Origin: Imbricaverruca yamaguchii
Taxonomy: Eukaryota; Arthropoda; Thecostraca; Neoverrucidae
Direction: 5' to 3'
DNA length: 64,000 nucleotides
NCBI GenBank assembly: GCA_034440575.1
Contig: JAOTOL010001234.1
Span: 248,001 to 312,000 of the forward strand
Shown here: piece by piece, positions 11,017-23,284 of the stretch
How the letters are laid out: the number at the start of each line of letters is the position of its first letter
How positions within the stretch are numbered: position 1 is the first letter of the stretch
Translations under genes and position numbers: made by a program
The notes under the pieces: generated by a model
What the model saw: only the letters and a program-made list of their open reading frames with translations
Databases searched by the model: none
Told to the model about the DNA's origin: nothing

Positions 11017-11424
11017 ACCTGGGGTAAACGCGACTGCTCGTGGCGACTCCATCCCTGCCTGGCGCCAACATAGGAACGACGCAACGCCGGCACTTTGCCG
11101 CCTGACATATGAGGCGGCCGGACACAGACACGCCTAATCAGAATAGTGTCTCTGACCATTTCTGTCGAGTGTGCGGGGGTGAGTGCGGTGCGCCTGTGCG
11201 GCTGTGGCCGGCGCCGTGACGGAGGAGCCCGGCTGCGGACGGTGTTTACTGGCGCCGGCCGGGTCCGCCCGCCGGCCGGCTCAGCCCGCGCCGCACTCTC
11301 ATGCTGTGTGTCTGCAGCCAAACGGTAAACCTGAAATAGTGCCGGCGAAACCAGTTTTGGACGTGCTGCAGCCGGCCGAACAGGCTCGACGCCTGCGGGG
11401 CCGATCCAATACAGTCCCGATACA
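11017..11424. other. GC-rich unassigned stretch
   Basis: CpG-rich sequence preceding the 44-bp array, with short GCCGGC/CGGCCGG words around 11250-11400. No gene supported. Confidence 0.4.
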
Positions 11425-12330
11425 GACCAGGTGTGGGCCCGGCACTGTCCACATGTGGGCTCTAGACAGCCCCGGTATGGGCCCGGCATTGTCCACATGT
11501 GACCTGTAGACAGCCCTGGTATGGGCACGGCACCGTCCGCATATGGGCTCTAGACAGACCCGGTATGGGCCCGGCACTGTCCGCATATGGGCTCTAGACA
11601 GACCCGGTATGGGCCCGGCACTGTCGACATTGGGTCTCGACAGACCGGCATGGGCCGCACGTCAATATGGGCTTGACAGACCGTTGAAGAATGTTGACAG
11701 ACGTGTGCCCGACTGTACATGTGTTACAATGGCCCCACTGTCACATGTGGCTTAGACAACCCGGTTCCGCAGTCACATGTGGTTGACAACCCGTTGGGCC
11801 CGCACTGTGAATTGTTAGAAGACCCGTGGGCCCAGATGTACATGTGGGCTCTAGACAGACCAGGTGTGGGCCCGGCACTGTCCACATATGGGCTCTAGAC
11901 AGACCCGGTGTGGGCCCAGCACTGTCCACATGTGGGCCCTAGACAGACCCGGTGTGGGCCCGGCACTGTCGACATGTGGGCTCTAGACAGACCCGGTGTG
12001 GGCCCGGCACTGTCCACATGTGGGCTCTAGACAGACCCGGTGTGGGCCCAGCATTGTGTCCACATGTGGGCTCTAGACAGACCCGGTGTGGGCCCGGCAC
12101 CGTCCACATGTGGGCTTCGGGCAGACTTGGTATGGGCATGGCGTTGTCCACATGTGGACAGTGGCGGCACTGTTCACCTTTGGGCCCTAGACAAACCCGG
12201 CACGGACCCGACACTGTTCACGTGTGGGTTCCCAAGAGCTAGCCCAGACCTGGCACTTCAGAAGTGGGCTCAGTACAGACCTAACACTTCATACGTGGAC
12301 TCTAGACATACCCGGTATGCACCAGATGAT
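11425..12330. repeat. 44-bp minisatellite, ~18-20 units
   Basis: The unit includes GGGCCCGGCACTGTCCACAT and TGGGCTCTAGACAGAC. Spacing of the ATATGGGCTC word (11541 to 11585) fixes the period at 44 bp. Units are well conserved at 11430-11640 and 11840-12160. They are degenerate in the middle (about 11640-11830) and decay gradually to the right up to about 12450. Confidence 0.92.
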
Positions 12331-13721
12331 GTTCACATATAGGCTCCAGACAGATTCGGTGTACATCAGATGCTGTTCACATGTGAACTCCGGACAAACT
12401 CGGCTATGACCCGGCACCTGTTCACCTGTAGGGTCCAGATGGGCCAAGCACGGTGCTTTGTGCGAAGGCTCCATAAACATTCTCATGTTAATCCACATGT
12501 GGACTGTGTCGAGTCGTGCACAGAGCCGCCAACCGAGTCGATTGTGCCAAGGCAGTTGACATCTTAGCGCCACGCAAACCCGGCATAGACTCACTTCTAA
12601 TGTAAGAACATCGCCAATTTCTTGTCGCGAGATAGTGGCGGTGGTGAGTCTAAGGTGTCCCTGGTAGTATGGGGTCGCACTCCGCCAAATTCACCGTCAG
12701 TGACGCAGCTAGTGACGGCTGGGATGGCGTCCCACCCTCCCTGAGAGTCAGGTGGACCCTTGCGACGCGCGAAATTCGCCGAAAGGAACCAATCCGAATG
12801 CCATTTTTTACGAGAAGCCTTTTCAGAACCACACTGGGCTGTTCAGGTGACATGCGACCTGAAAAATTCGATGGGACCCTGGTTTCCCAGGATATTTCAG
12901 CCACCAGGGGCTCCTTGAAGCCTCCTGGATCACTTGAGTTTGGACAGGGCTTCTTGGAGCTAGATTGACCCTTTGAAGCTATAGCGACCCCTAAGGTCAG
13001 AGGGACCTGGTAGCTGGTGTATGGCTCTTTTGAGTTCGTTTGTTTGTTTATTGTTTATTGGGTGATTCACGACGCTCTTTTGAGTTCGGTGGAGGGGCTT
13101 CGGGGAGTTTTCGAGGTATGCCAATTGCAGCTGGAAACTCCCCTCGAAGCCGGAGGGCCCACTTGGTGCTGGAGTATTATAATAGGTGTATGGGCCCCTT
13201 AGAGATCGATAGCTCCTGCAGGAGGTGGGTGACTCCTGGCAGGATTGTGGCTCATGGAGTTTGGAATCCCTGGGAGCTGGAGAGTTCCTGGGAATTCACA
13301 CAATTTGGGGGACTTATAGACATGCGTGGGCTTTTGAGATCTGAATGAATCGCGGGAGCTTCAGGGCCGACTGGGAACATGATTGGGTCCCCGGGAGTCG
13401 GAGGGCCCCTTGGAACCACGGAGTCCGTGAAGTCGGATGGTATACGACAGCCTAAAGAAGCAGGTGTATATTGGAATGTACCTTCTTGGAAGGATTCTAT
13501 GTTAAAAAAGTTCCCTTTGAAAGTAAAGCGAGGGAATTCCGGAAACGTCCACAATTTTGGGTTCACCAGCCCCTCGTCCCAGCCGCCCATCCCTCGGCCA
13601 ATTCATGGCTATGCCCCTGCTTGGTGAAACACTTCGGTGAAAACTTGGTGAAAACTGGTCACAGGCTGCACTGTCAGCATGTGTGCACAGCCGCGGCGAG
13701 GCAGCACAAGTGGTACTCACA
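12331..13721. other. Degenerate repetitive DNA
   Basis: The decayed edge of the 44-bp array is followed by loosely repetitive DNA (about 12840-13450) with recurrent CTTGGAGC, CCTGGGAG and AGGGACC words, possibly an ancient minisatellite. Open frames of 80-112 codons occur on both strands and look like by-products. Confidence 0.35.
13037..13078 (-). mobile_element. SINE 3'-end fragment
   Basis: In reverse orientation this matches the last ~40 bp of the SINE at 3665-3815: the tail GTTTGTTTATTG followed by GATTCACGACG. It confirms that the SINE tail is dispersed. Confidence 0.6.
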
Positions 13722-13754
13722 CTAGTGTGATATACTGGTGGTATATCACACTAG
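13722..13754. repeat. Perfect 13-bp hairpin
   Basis: Arms 13722-13734 (CTAGTGTGATATA) and 13742-13754 are exact complements around the 7-nt loop CTGGTGG. Confidence 0.75.
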
Positions 13755-14204
13755 ATCAAATCGTACGCGAAACTGACACCCCGATGGTGTTTTGCGATAC
13801 TCCATCCCTGTATAAGGCTGTTTTTTTTTCAAGATTATGTGGCGCTCACAAGTCATGTATCGTGTGTTATCTCGCGGATGTAATCTTACTAGCATTATTA
13901 TGTATGAAAGCAAACTCGAATATCTAGTTTTCCTGCATCAGATTCCATCGCCGGGACTCCTGTAAATTTTGTGCGGCTCACCAGGCGATCTGTGTTGCTG
14001 CCAGACTGTGCCCTATTACGCCCTACTGCTCCACCCACGTAGCATCACGCTCAAAATTGGCCGATGGTGGCCTTTTCTACCCGGACGACATGAGGTGCGG
14101 CTGCAGTTACATACTGTGTACATGGTCTTGCAGGAACGATATATGATAGCATCATAGCGAGGCCTGACTGTGGGCAGTATTGCTAACTACATTGGTGTGC
14201 CATG
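13755..14204. other. Unassigned DNA
   Basis: I see no gene, RNA or repeat here. Confidence 0.4.
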
Positions 14205-14590
14205 ACTACTATATGCCCATCTGGCCTGCAACCAGCCCTGAAGCTCACTAGTACCTGCAACCATCCCTGAAGCCCACCAGCAGCGGTAACCGGCCGGCCT
14301 CTGAGGACCGCCGGCAACTGTAACCAGATATGAAGCCCACCGGCAACCGTAGCGAGCCCCAAAGCCCACCGATAACCATGACCATCCCTGAAGCCCATCG
14401 GCAACTGTTATCAGCTCAGAAGCCCTCCGGTGACTGTAGCCAACCATAAAGCCCACCTGTAGCTGTAGCCATCCCTGGAGCTCACTGACAACTGAAACCA
14501 ACCATGAAGCCCACTGGTAGCTGTAACCAGCCTTGGAGTCCACCGGTAGCTGTAAGTAACCCTGGAAGCCCACCGGCAACTGGAACCAAG
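14205..14590. repeat. 29-30 bp minisatellite, ~13 degenerate units
   Basis: Units contain AACCAGCCCTGAAGCCCACC followed by GGTAGCTGT or variants, with a 29-bp period where clean. Minus-strand frames (202 codons at 14187-14795) read through it but show only repeat-encoded residues. Confidence 0.85.
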
Positions 14591-15384
14591 TAGTTTCTGT
14601 AGTTTGGCAATTCGTTTGTGTCTCTGTCGCTGCCCCGCTGTCTCCAAGGGCCATTCTTGGTGTTTGCTGGCCATCAGGTGGACTCCTGCGATGATCATCG
14701 CAGGGTTTGTTGCCGGCCTTTCGGCTGCTTTGCCATTCTTGTCCATGCTTTGTGGACACAAATTCATAGTGGCTAAACACAAGGGGCATCGTCAAAGTAT
14801 TCTAAAGCGATCGTGTGCTTGGGTTCTTCCATGTCTTCTTTGGAAAATGGGCCAGCTTTTGTGAAGTTCCTGAAGAAAGACGTTCCTTTAAGATTGTAAG
14901 GCTTCTGGTACTCAACAGTTGTGGTGTTTACGCTTATGGTAAAATTATATGGTCCCACCCTGTCAACCACCCGAGGGGAGGAGGGGAGGGTTGGCGCTTT
15001 CACTTGTGCACCCTGGTACAAACTTGGTACAAGTCTGACGCAGACGGTATTCATGTGCATGCTGATTCGGCACCGGCTGTGCAGAGATGCCGTGCAGAGC
15101 AGGTAAGAGGCCGACCGGGGTCCAGCGATTGGATGACGTCTGGGTGCCCGGCTCCACCCCACATGCAGCACTTCCGGTGCCGGCTGTGCAGGGATGACAT
15201 GCAGATCAGATACCGGCCGACCGGAGACCAGCGACAATGATGCATTATTCATACAATAGGGTGGAATATGCTACTTAGTGAACAATGAATCCACATCCTT
15301 CCCAAAGATGCAATGACATCCTCATTCCATCGACAAGATGTGTTAACATAGACATCCATCGCAATGATGCCTCGTTTTTAACAG
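14591..15384. other. Unassigned DNA
   Basis: No gene supported. Frames of 141-159 codons overlap on both strands at 14773-15252. The stretch includes the local duplication at 15061-15238. Confidence 0.4.
15061..15238. repeat. 107-bp imperfect tandem duplication
   Basis: CCGGCTGTGCAG recurs at a 107-bp offset (15074 and 15181, measured on CGGCTG). Each is followed by GGCCGACCGG and CCAGCGA words. Two copies only. Confidence 0.65.
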
Positions 15385-15569
15385 TATCCTTCCCGAAGAG
15401 GCCCTTCCAGAAGGAAAGTCGCCCCTTCGGGAAGGGCCGAGTGCATCCCGCCAACTCGGATTTTGAAGACAGAGATTCCCTTACAGGTGCTTTCGCAGTG
15501 GCGCCGCTCCAAATAAATGACGCGCCTCCAGACAAGTGGCCCCATGACAATTCTTGGATCCACCCATGA
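15385..15569 (-). mobile_element. GGATCC-type inverted-repeat element, partial copy
   Basis: Read on the minus strand it begins GGTGGATCC, then AATTGTCATGGGG and GGCGCCACTGCGAAAG. These match, in order, the element at 20882-21215. A 185-bp portion is visible. It is non-coding, and the ends are not flanked by a clear duplication. Confidence 0.65.
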
Positions 15570-15944
15570 TTATAGCATTGCTTTCTCGTGGTTGTGAACT
15601 CAGGCTGGCTATAAAATTGTGCGTATTGACGTATGGTTTCTCTTCCAAATTTGACAACTTCTGTTGAACCATTAAGAGAAAAGCCATCAATTTCGCCACA
15701 AAAATGGTATGTCCCGAACAGGAATGCGGTGGTGTAAATTAAAACCGGCGATGAAAGCGCCGTCCGAGCGGATTATGACTGATTTCTTGGGGGAAGATAC
15801 TAGTCATATCAGATATGAGTGCCTGCTATCACAACGGCTGCAAACAAAAACAGATTCGATCCTCATATTCCTATTACACTCTATTATTGTACACACACTG
15901 GACCTTCGACACCTGTTAAATTATTTCGATAACTCAACATTCTG
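15570..15944. other. Unassigned DNA
   Basis: No gene, RNA or repeat recognised. Confidence 0.4.
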
Positions 15945-16805
15945 ATACCGAACGGCAAGCCACGTCGAATGCCACCAATATCGTGCAAATTGATGCCATA
16001 ACGACGAAACGCGACGATTTTGAAAAAAAAGATATAACTAACCTTTGGCCTTCAGGCTTGACCTGACATGTCCCGGGTTGAAATGTTGCTCGGGGATTGT
16101 TCACGGGCTATCTCTTGATGCTAAACACTTGTAGCTTTGGGAAAAGAACGAAGAAACGTCGGGAGACCGAAGAAATGAACTCGCCCATTGACTTAAAATT
16201 TATGATTTCTGAACAATTTACTAGAGTACCTCACGGAAAAATGTTACTCGATGGCTCATCATGGGCTATCGCTTGATGGTAGATTTCTGTGAATTGAATG
16301 TTGACCCGTCGAGAGGATTTCGAATGATCAACTTTCTGAAACCGCACAACAAGCGACGTTGAAGGACATCCATTTTTGTGCAAATTGAAGCCGAAGTGAC
16401 GAAACGCGAGGTCATCGAAGAACTCAATCATATCTTTCACCTTGACATATCCAGGTTTGAAATGTCACTCGAGTGCTCCCCGCTGGTTATTCCTTAATAC
16501 CAGATTTTGATGGGTTTGAGCGAAAACGAAATAAACTTGAGGTGACCGAAAGATCAGCATGGCCTTTGGCTTTGAAAAATAATTCGATTGCATGGCTTTT
16601 TGATACCGCATAACAAGCTACGTCGAATGACGCCAATTTGATGGAAATTGAAGCGATAGCAACCGAACCTTGCGTTCGGTCGATATCGTTTCAATGTCGT
16701 CATCTAATATATCAAGCTAGCCTTTGACCTAGAAATTTGCCCTTGACATGTACCCGTTTGAAATCTTATACGATGGTTCACGATGATACGATGGCTATTG
16801 CTTGA
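15945..16805 (-). repeat. Satellite array, reverse orientation
   Basis: Degenerate monomers share AACAAGCGACGTTGAA, GTGACGAAACGCGAGG and GGGCTATCGCTTGATG. Landmark spacing is irregular (about 160-310 bp), so some monomers carry internal deletions. Its reverse complement is the array at 18705-19785. Confidence 0.85.
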
Positions 16806-18330
16806 TGTCTGTCTGTGTTTGTGTCTGCGTCTGTGTCTCGTGTTTGTGTATGTGTGTGTCTCTTCACTTCACCATGAAACTGCACAAGACTGGTGTAAAA
16901 GTCCGCCTGCCCTTTCCGGGAATTCTAACCGGGCTTTCGGTCCTTACATTTGCCACCTCTAGTGCAGACTGCTGTGCGTCGTAATATCGACCTGCACCTT
17001 CATCGCCGCTGGCGGCACTGACCTTTCACCTTGCCAGGTTACGGTGTCATGTCGGCGGCCCCCTCGCGCCGCGTGTGTGTCTCGGTGCGTGTCTATGGCG
17101 CTGCGGTGTGACATGCATGACTGCGGGTCGGAGCGCCTTGTGCCGCTGTTTGGCTGGCCACGGGGCCGTGAGGGGACTGCCTCGTGACGACGGTCCTGTC
17201 TGAGGAGGGGATGGGTGCCGGAGAGCCGTGAGGGGACTGCCTCGTGACGACGGTCCTGTCTGAGGAGGGGATGGGTGCCGGAGGGCCGTGAGGGGACTGC
17301 CTCGTGACGATGGTCCTGTCTGAGCAGGGGATGGGGTGCCGTAGGGCCGTGAGGGGACTGCCTCGTGACGACGGTCTTGTCTGAGCAGGGGATGGGGTGC
17401 CGGAGGGCCGTGAGGGGACTGGCTCGTGACGACGGTCCTGTCTGAGGAGGGGATGGGTGCCGGAGGGCCATGAGGGGACTGGCTCGTGACGACAGTCCTG
17501 TCTGAGGAGGGGATGGGTACCGGAGGGCCGTGAGGGGACTGCCTCGTGACGACGGCCCTGTCTGAGGAGGGGATGGATGCCGGAGGGCCGTGAGGGGACT
17601 GCCTCGTGACGACGGTCCTGTCTGAGGAGGGGATGGGGTGCCGGAGGGCCGTGAGGGGGGTGGGGCGTGAGGGGACTGCCTCGTGACGACGGCCCTGTCT
17701 GAGGAGGGGATGGGTGCCGGAGAGCTGTGGTGGATCCCGTCCGCACCATCGCGGCCGACCACCGGGTGCAGCGGCCGCCAGTAGCGTAGGGGAAGTGGGG
17801 GAGGGAGCGCTGTGTGATGGTTCCAGGTTGACACTGGAATTGGACGAAGGTTGCGTGTTGGGTTGACCTCACCTGTACTGTGGCGGGTCACGAGTGTGCA
17901 GCGGCCGCTGGCCATCAGTCACGAAGCCCGCTGCCGCCAACAGCAGCCGCCTCAGCGAAATACACTGCCGCTGATCTGCCGCTAATTACCTGCCTACCTG
18001 GGAAGCGGCGCGCGCGGTCCCACGCACCACGGTCTGCCGCGCCGCCGTGTGCCGCTCAGACCTCGCCCAGTGCAACGTGCCCGTGTCCGCCTGTGAGCTG
18101 GACTGCCACCGGCGCCAACACCCCACCCGCCCACCGCCTGCCCTGTGACTGGGCCCGAGGCGACGGCCGTAGTCTCTACTGCCGCCCGCAGGGTGTACTG
18201 CCGGATCCATGGGGCGCCGGCGGCGGCTCTATATACTCCACCGGTGGTTCCGTCCGTCTTCGGTGGGGAAACCCATAGGCCGGCCGCCAGTCGGCCTTAT
18301 GCACGCACCATGAGCTCCCATCACTTATCA
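16806..18330. other. GC-rich core between the inverted satellite arrays
   Basis: Starts with a TGTCTG/TGTGTT-rich stretch (16805-16862), then CpG-dense DNA containing the 60-bp minisatellite. The long minus-strand frame (318 codons, 16959-17915) is mostly repeat (17155-17725). CpG-rich unique sequence continues to about 18320. A regulatory role is possible but nothing specific supports one. Confidence 0.5.
17155..17725. repeat. 60-61 bp minisatellite, ~9 units
   Basis: The unit includes GGCCGTGAGGGGACTGCCTC and GTCTGAGGAGGGGATGGGTG. The period is exactly 60 bp over 17161-17280 and 61 bp where one extra G is present. It is open in several frames because the unit lacks stops. Confidence 0.95.
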
Positions 18331-18594
18331 CTGCCCCATTGATCCCTCGTGGTCGGCACTTTGTTACAACACATTGCGACAGCTGTGCAGCCCACAGTCG
18401 TCAAACAGTACTGTACGAACCGACTCGTATTGGTGGAATCTAATTTTAAGCAGTGCGTTGGCGGCCACCACTGCGCATTAGCATAAGGACTTGGAAAAGC
18501 GTGGTCCGATTACGGCTGCATACACCTACAGCTTCCGATAGTATATAATTAAGTATGGGAAACACGGGGCGGGATTGTTGTGCTCCTTATGCTG

Positions 18595-18698
<104 letters not shown>

Positions 18699-18704
18699 TC
18701 GTAT

Positions 18705-19785
18705 CAAGCGATACGAACACTCGAGTAGTGGTGAACAGCGGTAGTGAACACTCGAGTAGCATTTGAAGCCGGTACGTGTCAAGGTCAAAGATTTGATTGA
18801 GTTTTTTATGGCCTCGTGTTTCGTCGCTATGGCTTAAATTTGCAGAACGTGGATGTTATTCGACGTCGCTTGTTGTGCGGTATCAGAAGGCTGAGAATAT
18901 CAAATAATATCAACGGTCCAAAGTCAAGCTGATTTCTTCGGTCGCCTCGCGTTTTTTTTTTTTTGGGGGGGGGTTCGCCCAAACATACCCAGCTATACTT
19001 ATCGAGCGATAGCCCGTGGTGAATACTCGAGTAACATTTTGAGACCGGAATATGTCAAGGTCAAAGACAAAGGTTAGTTGGATTTTTTTTTCTGAGGGCA
19101 ACGCGATTCGTCACTATGGGTTCAATTTGCACCAAGAGGGTGTCATTCGACGTCGCTTGTTGTGCCGTATTATAAAGTTACGAAATCGAAGCAAATGCAA
19201 AGGTCGAAAAGTCATGCCGATTTCTTTGGTCGCTTCACATTTTTTTTCTTCATTACCCAAACCTAACCGCATCTGATTTAAAGCACTAGCCCATGGTGTA
19301 CCCCGAGTAACATTTGGAACCGGGCATGCCAATATCAAACGTCAGGGTCAAAGGTTTGTTGAATTTTTTTTGCGAAGTCCCCGCGCTTCGTCGCTATGGC
19401 TTCACTTCACATAAAGTGGGTGTCCTTCAACGTGCCGTGAGCTCCTCTTATTCAGAAATCAAATTAATTTTCAATGTCAAGGGTCGAACTCATTTCTTCG
19501 GTCGCCTCGTATTTCTTCATTTTCTCCAAAATTTACCTAAATTTCATATCAAGCGATATCCCGTGGCCAACCCTCCAGTAACATTTTCAAACCGAGACAA
19601 GTCAAGTCAAACCCCAAGATTAAAGGTTAGTTTGAATTGTCCCAAGTTCTGGCGTTTCGTCGCTATGACTTTAATTTGCATCAGGTGGGTGGCATTCGAC
19701 GTGGTTTTCCGTACGGTGTGAGAAACTTGAGAAATCAAAATAATTTGGAAGGTGTCGAAGATCCGATGTGTATAATGATTGGGTG
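18705..19785 (+). repeat. Satellite array, forward orientation, ~270-277 bp monomers
   Basis: About four monomers share ATCAAGCGATA, ACTCGAGTAACATTTT, GTCAAGGTCAAAG, TTTCGTCGCTATGGCTT and GACGTCGCTTGTTGTGCGG. Landmark spacing is 277 then 270 bp (about 19010, 19287, 19557). The same monomer is inverted at 15945-16805. A poly(T)-poly(G) run interrupts one monomer at 18947-18973. Confidence 0.9.
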
Positions 19786-19994
19786 TAATATTGTAATAGT
19801 ATTGTATATACATGTGCAATTCTCTTTTTGTTTGAACCCGTTGTGATAGCAGGTGCTCATATCATATTATTCGATACGTAGATCAACTGCTACATTGCCG
19901 TTCCGGGCATGTCAAATATAGGACCTTTTTCAATTCTTGCAGCTTTTCTTAATAGTTTAACTGAAGTCAAATTTGCAGGAGAAGCCACACGTAC

Positions 19995-20844
19995 AATTTT
20001 AACCCGTCCCGTCTCGTGGGGGGGGGTCTTCAACCGCCCCCCTCAGGTTTTTCGCAGATAGCGGACGAACGGCGCGCGGCAGCGCGGCCAAATTTGGCAT
20101 ACCTTTTTCAACATCAATTTGGCATGCTGATTCCAAATTTCTAAGTCAGATAATCTAGGCTCAACAAGTTAGTCAAGGTCAAGTGAGGTCACCTCCAAAA
20201 AAGTTCAACCAGTCGTCACGCTTTAACGGATACAGATATTTTAATGAAACTTCAGCGTTTGCTTATCTTTACGGATGCAACAAAACGTACGAGTTGAATT
20301 TTGCATTTTTTTCGTTTTTGACTACGTATAAATTTTGCGTGTTTGCCAAATTGCAGTTCAAATACAGGATTCTGGCTAAAGCATTTTGTATGAATGCAAG
20401 TTGACTTCCAATAACGTTTTTCGGTCTGCTCTACCCATCGGAAACGGAAAATTAAAGAAAAGTTGAGAACTCAAAATTTTGAAATTTTGAAAAATAAAAT
20501 TTGTATTTCTGGGGGGCCAAAACAAATTATTGCCCTGGTCGATTTCGCTGTCCTTTTCTCATTCCAAATAAATTTGTTTTTTTCATATATCCCCAAAATG
20601 AACTCCAGAGTCAAAACATGGTGTAAGTCGTGAATAGTGGTGAAAATCTAGCCCCCTGGTGACGCCACTTTTGGGAAGAAATTGTTTTGGAGGGTGGACC
20701 CGGACCCTATTCGTCGAGCGCTTTCCGATGCCACCTCTTTCGTTTTTGTGCGATGCTTAGTGTTGGTTTTAGAGTGGGGTCTTCAACCGCCCCCCCGAGA
20801 CGGGGTGGGAGGATTTGACCGGAAAGACGGCGCGGGTTAAAACT
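19995..20844. mobile_element. Putative non-autonomous DNA element, ~850 bp
   Basis: The ends show short inverted similarity: left TTTTAACCCGTCCCGTCT and, on the minus strand from the right, TTTTAACCCGCGCCGTCT. Near each end is the phrase GGTCTTCAACCGCCCCCC in the same orientation. The interior is AT-rich with no coding capacity. No target duplication found, so the boundaries are tentative. Confidence 0.4.
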
Positions 20845-20881
20845 AGCCGGCGTGCATAACCGCGAGAGACCAATGTTGTAA

Positions 20882-21215
20882 TCCGGGGTGGATCCATGGG
20901 CGCTGTATGGCCAACGCAGTCGACGCGCCCGTAAGCCCAAATATCCAACCGGAGTGGATCCTGTAATTCTCATGGGGAAGTACTTTTTTGCAGGGGCCAT
21001 TTCTTTGGAGGGGCGCCACTGCGAAAGTACCTGGAGGAGCGCTTCTGGGTGGAAAAGTAAAGTGGGCGATACGCTCGGAGAGTGGTGCCTGCCTGAAAAA
21101 AATGTGAAGAGGAACATCCGAATCTTTTCCGAGTACGCCTTTTCCGGGCCGGAAGCACGCCACCTTGCATGTGGGGGAACATGCTCCGAGTGCCACCCAC
21201 TGTATCCGCCCTTGG
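20882..21215 (+). mobile_element. GGATCC-type inverted-repeat element, fullest copy
   Basis: The left end GGGGTGGATCC and right end CACTGTATCCGCCC are approximate inverted repeats. The interior includes TTTGGAGGGGCGCCACTGCG. Related partial copies lie at 7835-7908, 15385-15569 and 39170-39412. Minus-strand frames of 135-210 codons cross it but encode no recognisable transposase. A LINE tail is inserted right after the left end. Confidence 0.65.
20883..20961 (+). mobile_element. 53-bp LINE-tail insertion in an older element
   Basis: CCGGGGTGGATCC (20883-20895) and CCGGAGTGGATCC (20949-20961) match at 12 of 13 positions. They flank a 53-bp insert (20896-20948) that begins ATGGGCGCT and ends with the tail form GACGCGCCCGTAAGCCCAAA. 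Removing the insert and one repeat restores the host element. Confidence 0.75.
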
Positions 21216-22109
21216 CTGTTATTGCATCGGAATTTGCCACCGTAAAACACGAAAGCATGGAAAAGGTTAGTGTATGCTCACGCTCACTACCGCAACACCA
21301 TCGCTCAATATTTTCTGTTTTCCTGCTATAAGATGGCAACGTTTAACATAATTACGAAATTGCTCCTTGGTGATTGTGCAATCGAGGCCAGCACATACGA
21401 CCTAAAACTATGTGTTCATAAACAGTGATAAACAGTGAACCTTGCTAAATTTGGTGCAACATTTTGTCCCCAGAATATCAGATTTAACAAATGAAAATCT
21501 GAAAACTAGACCTTGGAAATTAAGTGAAAATGCCAGTTTCTGTGTGTGTGTGGGGGGGGGGAGTTGCCACTCTATCCTGCTAAAATTTCCCGCGTCCCTG
21601 GTTTGTCCCCCCTACCAATTTCAAAACCGTGGTTGCATGGTGTTAGTGATTGGAAATGGAGTAGACTGAAACTAATTTGAATGTTATGCTTTTCCATGCC
21701 AGTGGGCCCCATGCTCGTTAAACGTCTTCGTTCTATAGAAGCGCACGCCTGCTAGTTCTGCATGGGGATTATCTGAAGAAACCTGTTTAGTTGGTTGTGC
21801 ATCTTTCCAGTTGCCTGGAAGTGTTATTACCGAGGTGACACAGTCCTCTTCCGAATAAGGTTGAGCAATTGAGTAGCAACTCGTGTCATTCGATGCGGAT
21901 TTCCATGCAGTTTGGACCTAACTTTAATTCGATATCGCTTTTTGGTGTCACGCTATTTTTCAGCTTTACTGTTCTCATTTAGTAACAAGTTGTTAACCGC
22001 AGTAATAGCTCTTCATTTGTGGCAACAGTCGTGGGAAGGTCGGCTTGAGTGGTTTTCTCTCACCATTATAAGGCCAGTACCAGCGGTGAATAATGAAAAG
22101 TCTCCGTGA
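21216..22109. other. Unassigned DNA
   Basis: AT-moderate sequence with no gene supported. A (TG)n run followed by ten G lies at 21541-21561. Confidence 0.45.
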
Positions 22110-22737
22110 GGGTGGGCCCAGCGCCGTCGTCGGTCTGCCAACACCGGTAAGCTGCACGATCGTGTCGAAGTCTTGTCACGATAGCGCAACGGCATCGCCG
22201 CGGCCGGGATGACACGCCGAACTCACAAAATGGCCTGCAGTCGGCGACTCATTCCCAGCACCGGAAGTGTCGGCTTAGACACGGCCTACCGAGCGGCCGG
22301 CCGGCGGTCAGCTAAGCCGCCGCGGCCAGCTCCAGTCACAGCCGGGGCCGGGCCGCGGCTCGTCGTCCGGTGCGTGACGGCGCGTGTCGGTCAGCGCCGC
22401 CGCCGGACACGGACAGCCAATATCCGCGGCCACCTGACGACGATATGAGCCGGTCGCCGCCGCGGCGCGTCATGTCCGGCCAGCGCCCGGACGCCGCCTA
22501 ATTGGCCCGTCAGCCGTCGCCGTCCGCGCCGTCCGCGCCGACTGGCCGCTCTGTCCCGCGCTCATCACGCCGCGCCAAAATACGCCACGCTCAGCCGTCG
22601 CGCCGCCGATATTGTCGCCAGTCGGCCGGAGCTGTCGGCCCGCTCTCCGCTGCCGAGGTGTTCGCCGAGCGGTGCGGGTATCGAACGCGTGGCCAGGGAC
22701 GGGCACCACGTGACTGGGATCGGACAGCACGTGGCGG

Positions 22738-23085
22738 GTGGGCGGGTGTCGGTCACCACGAAGCTATGGACGGCGCCGGGCAGCTGCTGTCGGGCACCGT
22801 GCGGTTGGTGTTGGACACCACGTGACTAGCGTCGGACACCACGTTACCGGTGTCATGTACCACGAGACGGGTGTTTGTCACCACGTTGCGGGTGTCGGCC
22901 ATCACGTGTCGGGTATCGGTCACCACGAGACAGGTGTCGGTCACCACGAGACTGATGTGGGTCACTACGTGACGGGTGTCTGCCACCACTTTGCGGGTGT
23001 CGGTCACCACGTGATGGGTGTCGGGTCATCACGTGACTGTGTCGGTCACCACGTGGCGGGTGTCGGTCACCAGCGTCTCGCGGCG
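22738..23085. repeat. 21-bp minisatellite, ~16 units
   Basis: The unit is close to GTCGGTCACCACGAGACGGG plus T, with variable TGAC/TTGC/GAGAC centres. The 21-bp period keeps reading frames open. Confidence 0.9.
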
Positions 23086-23284
23086 CCCACACCTACTACC
23101 GGCCACATCAGATGGAGGGCCGCCGGCCGCAGGACGGCCTCAGTCGACTAGTATTTCCGGTGCACCTGAGGGTGCGGAGTGTGGTGCGGGCACCGCCGCT
23201 GTTAAATCTGCAAACGAGCGGACCATCGGCGTCTGAGCCGGAGCCCTGGCTGGAGCTGGGACCGGACCGTCGGCAAAGTCGGAC

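Noticed and set aside
16959..17915. 318-codon minus-strand frame
   Set aside because: Mostly the 60-bp minisatellite; an overlapping 259-codon frame in another phase shows that openness is not selective.
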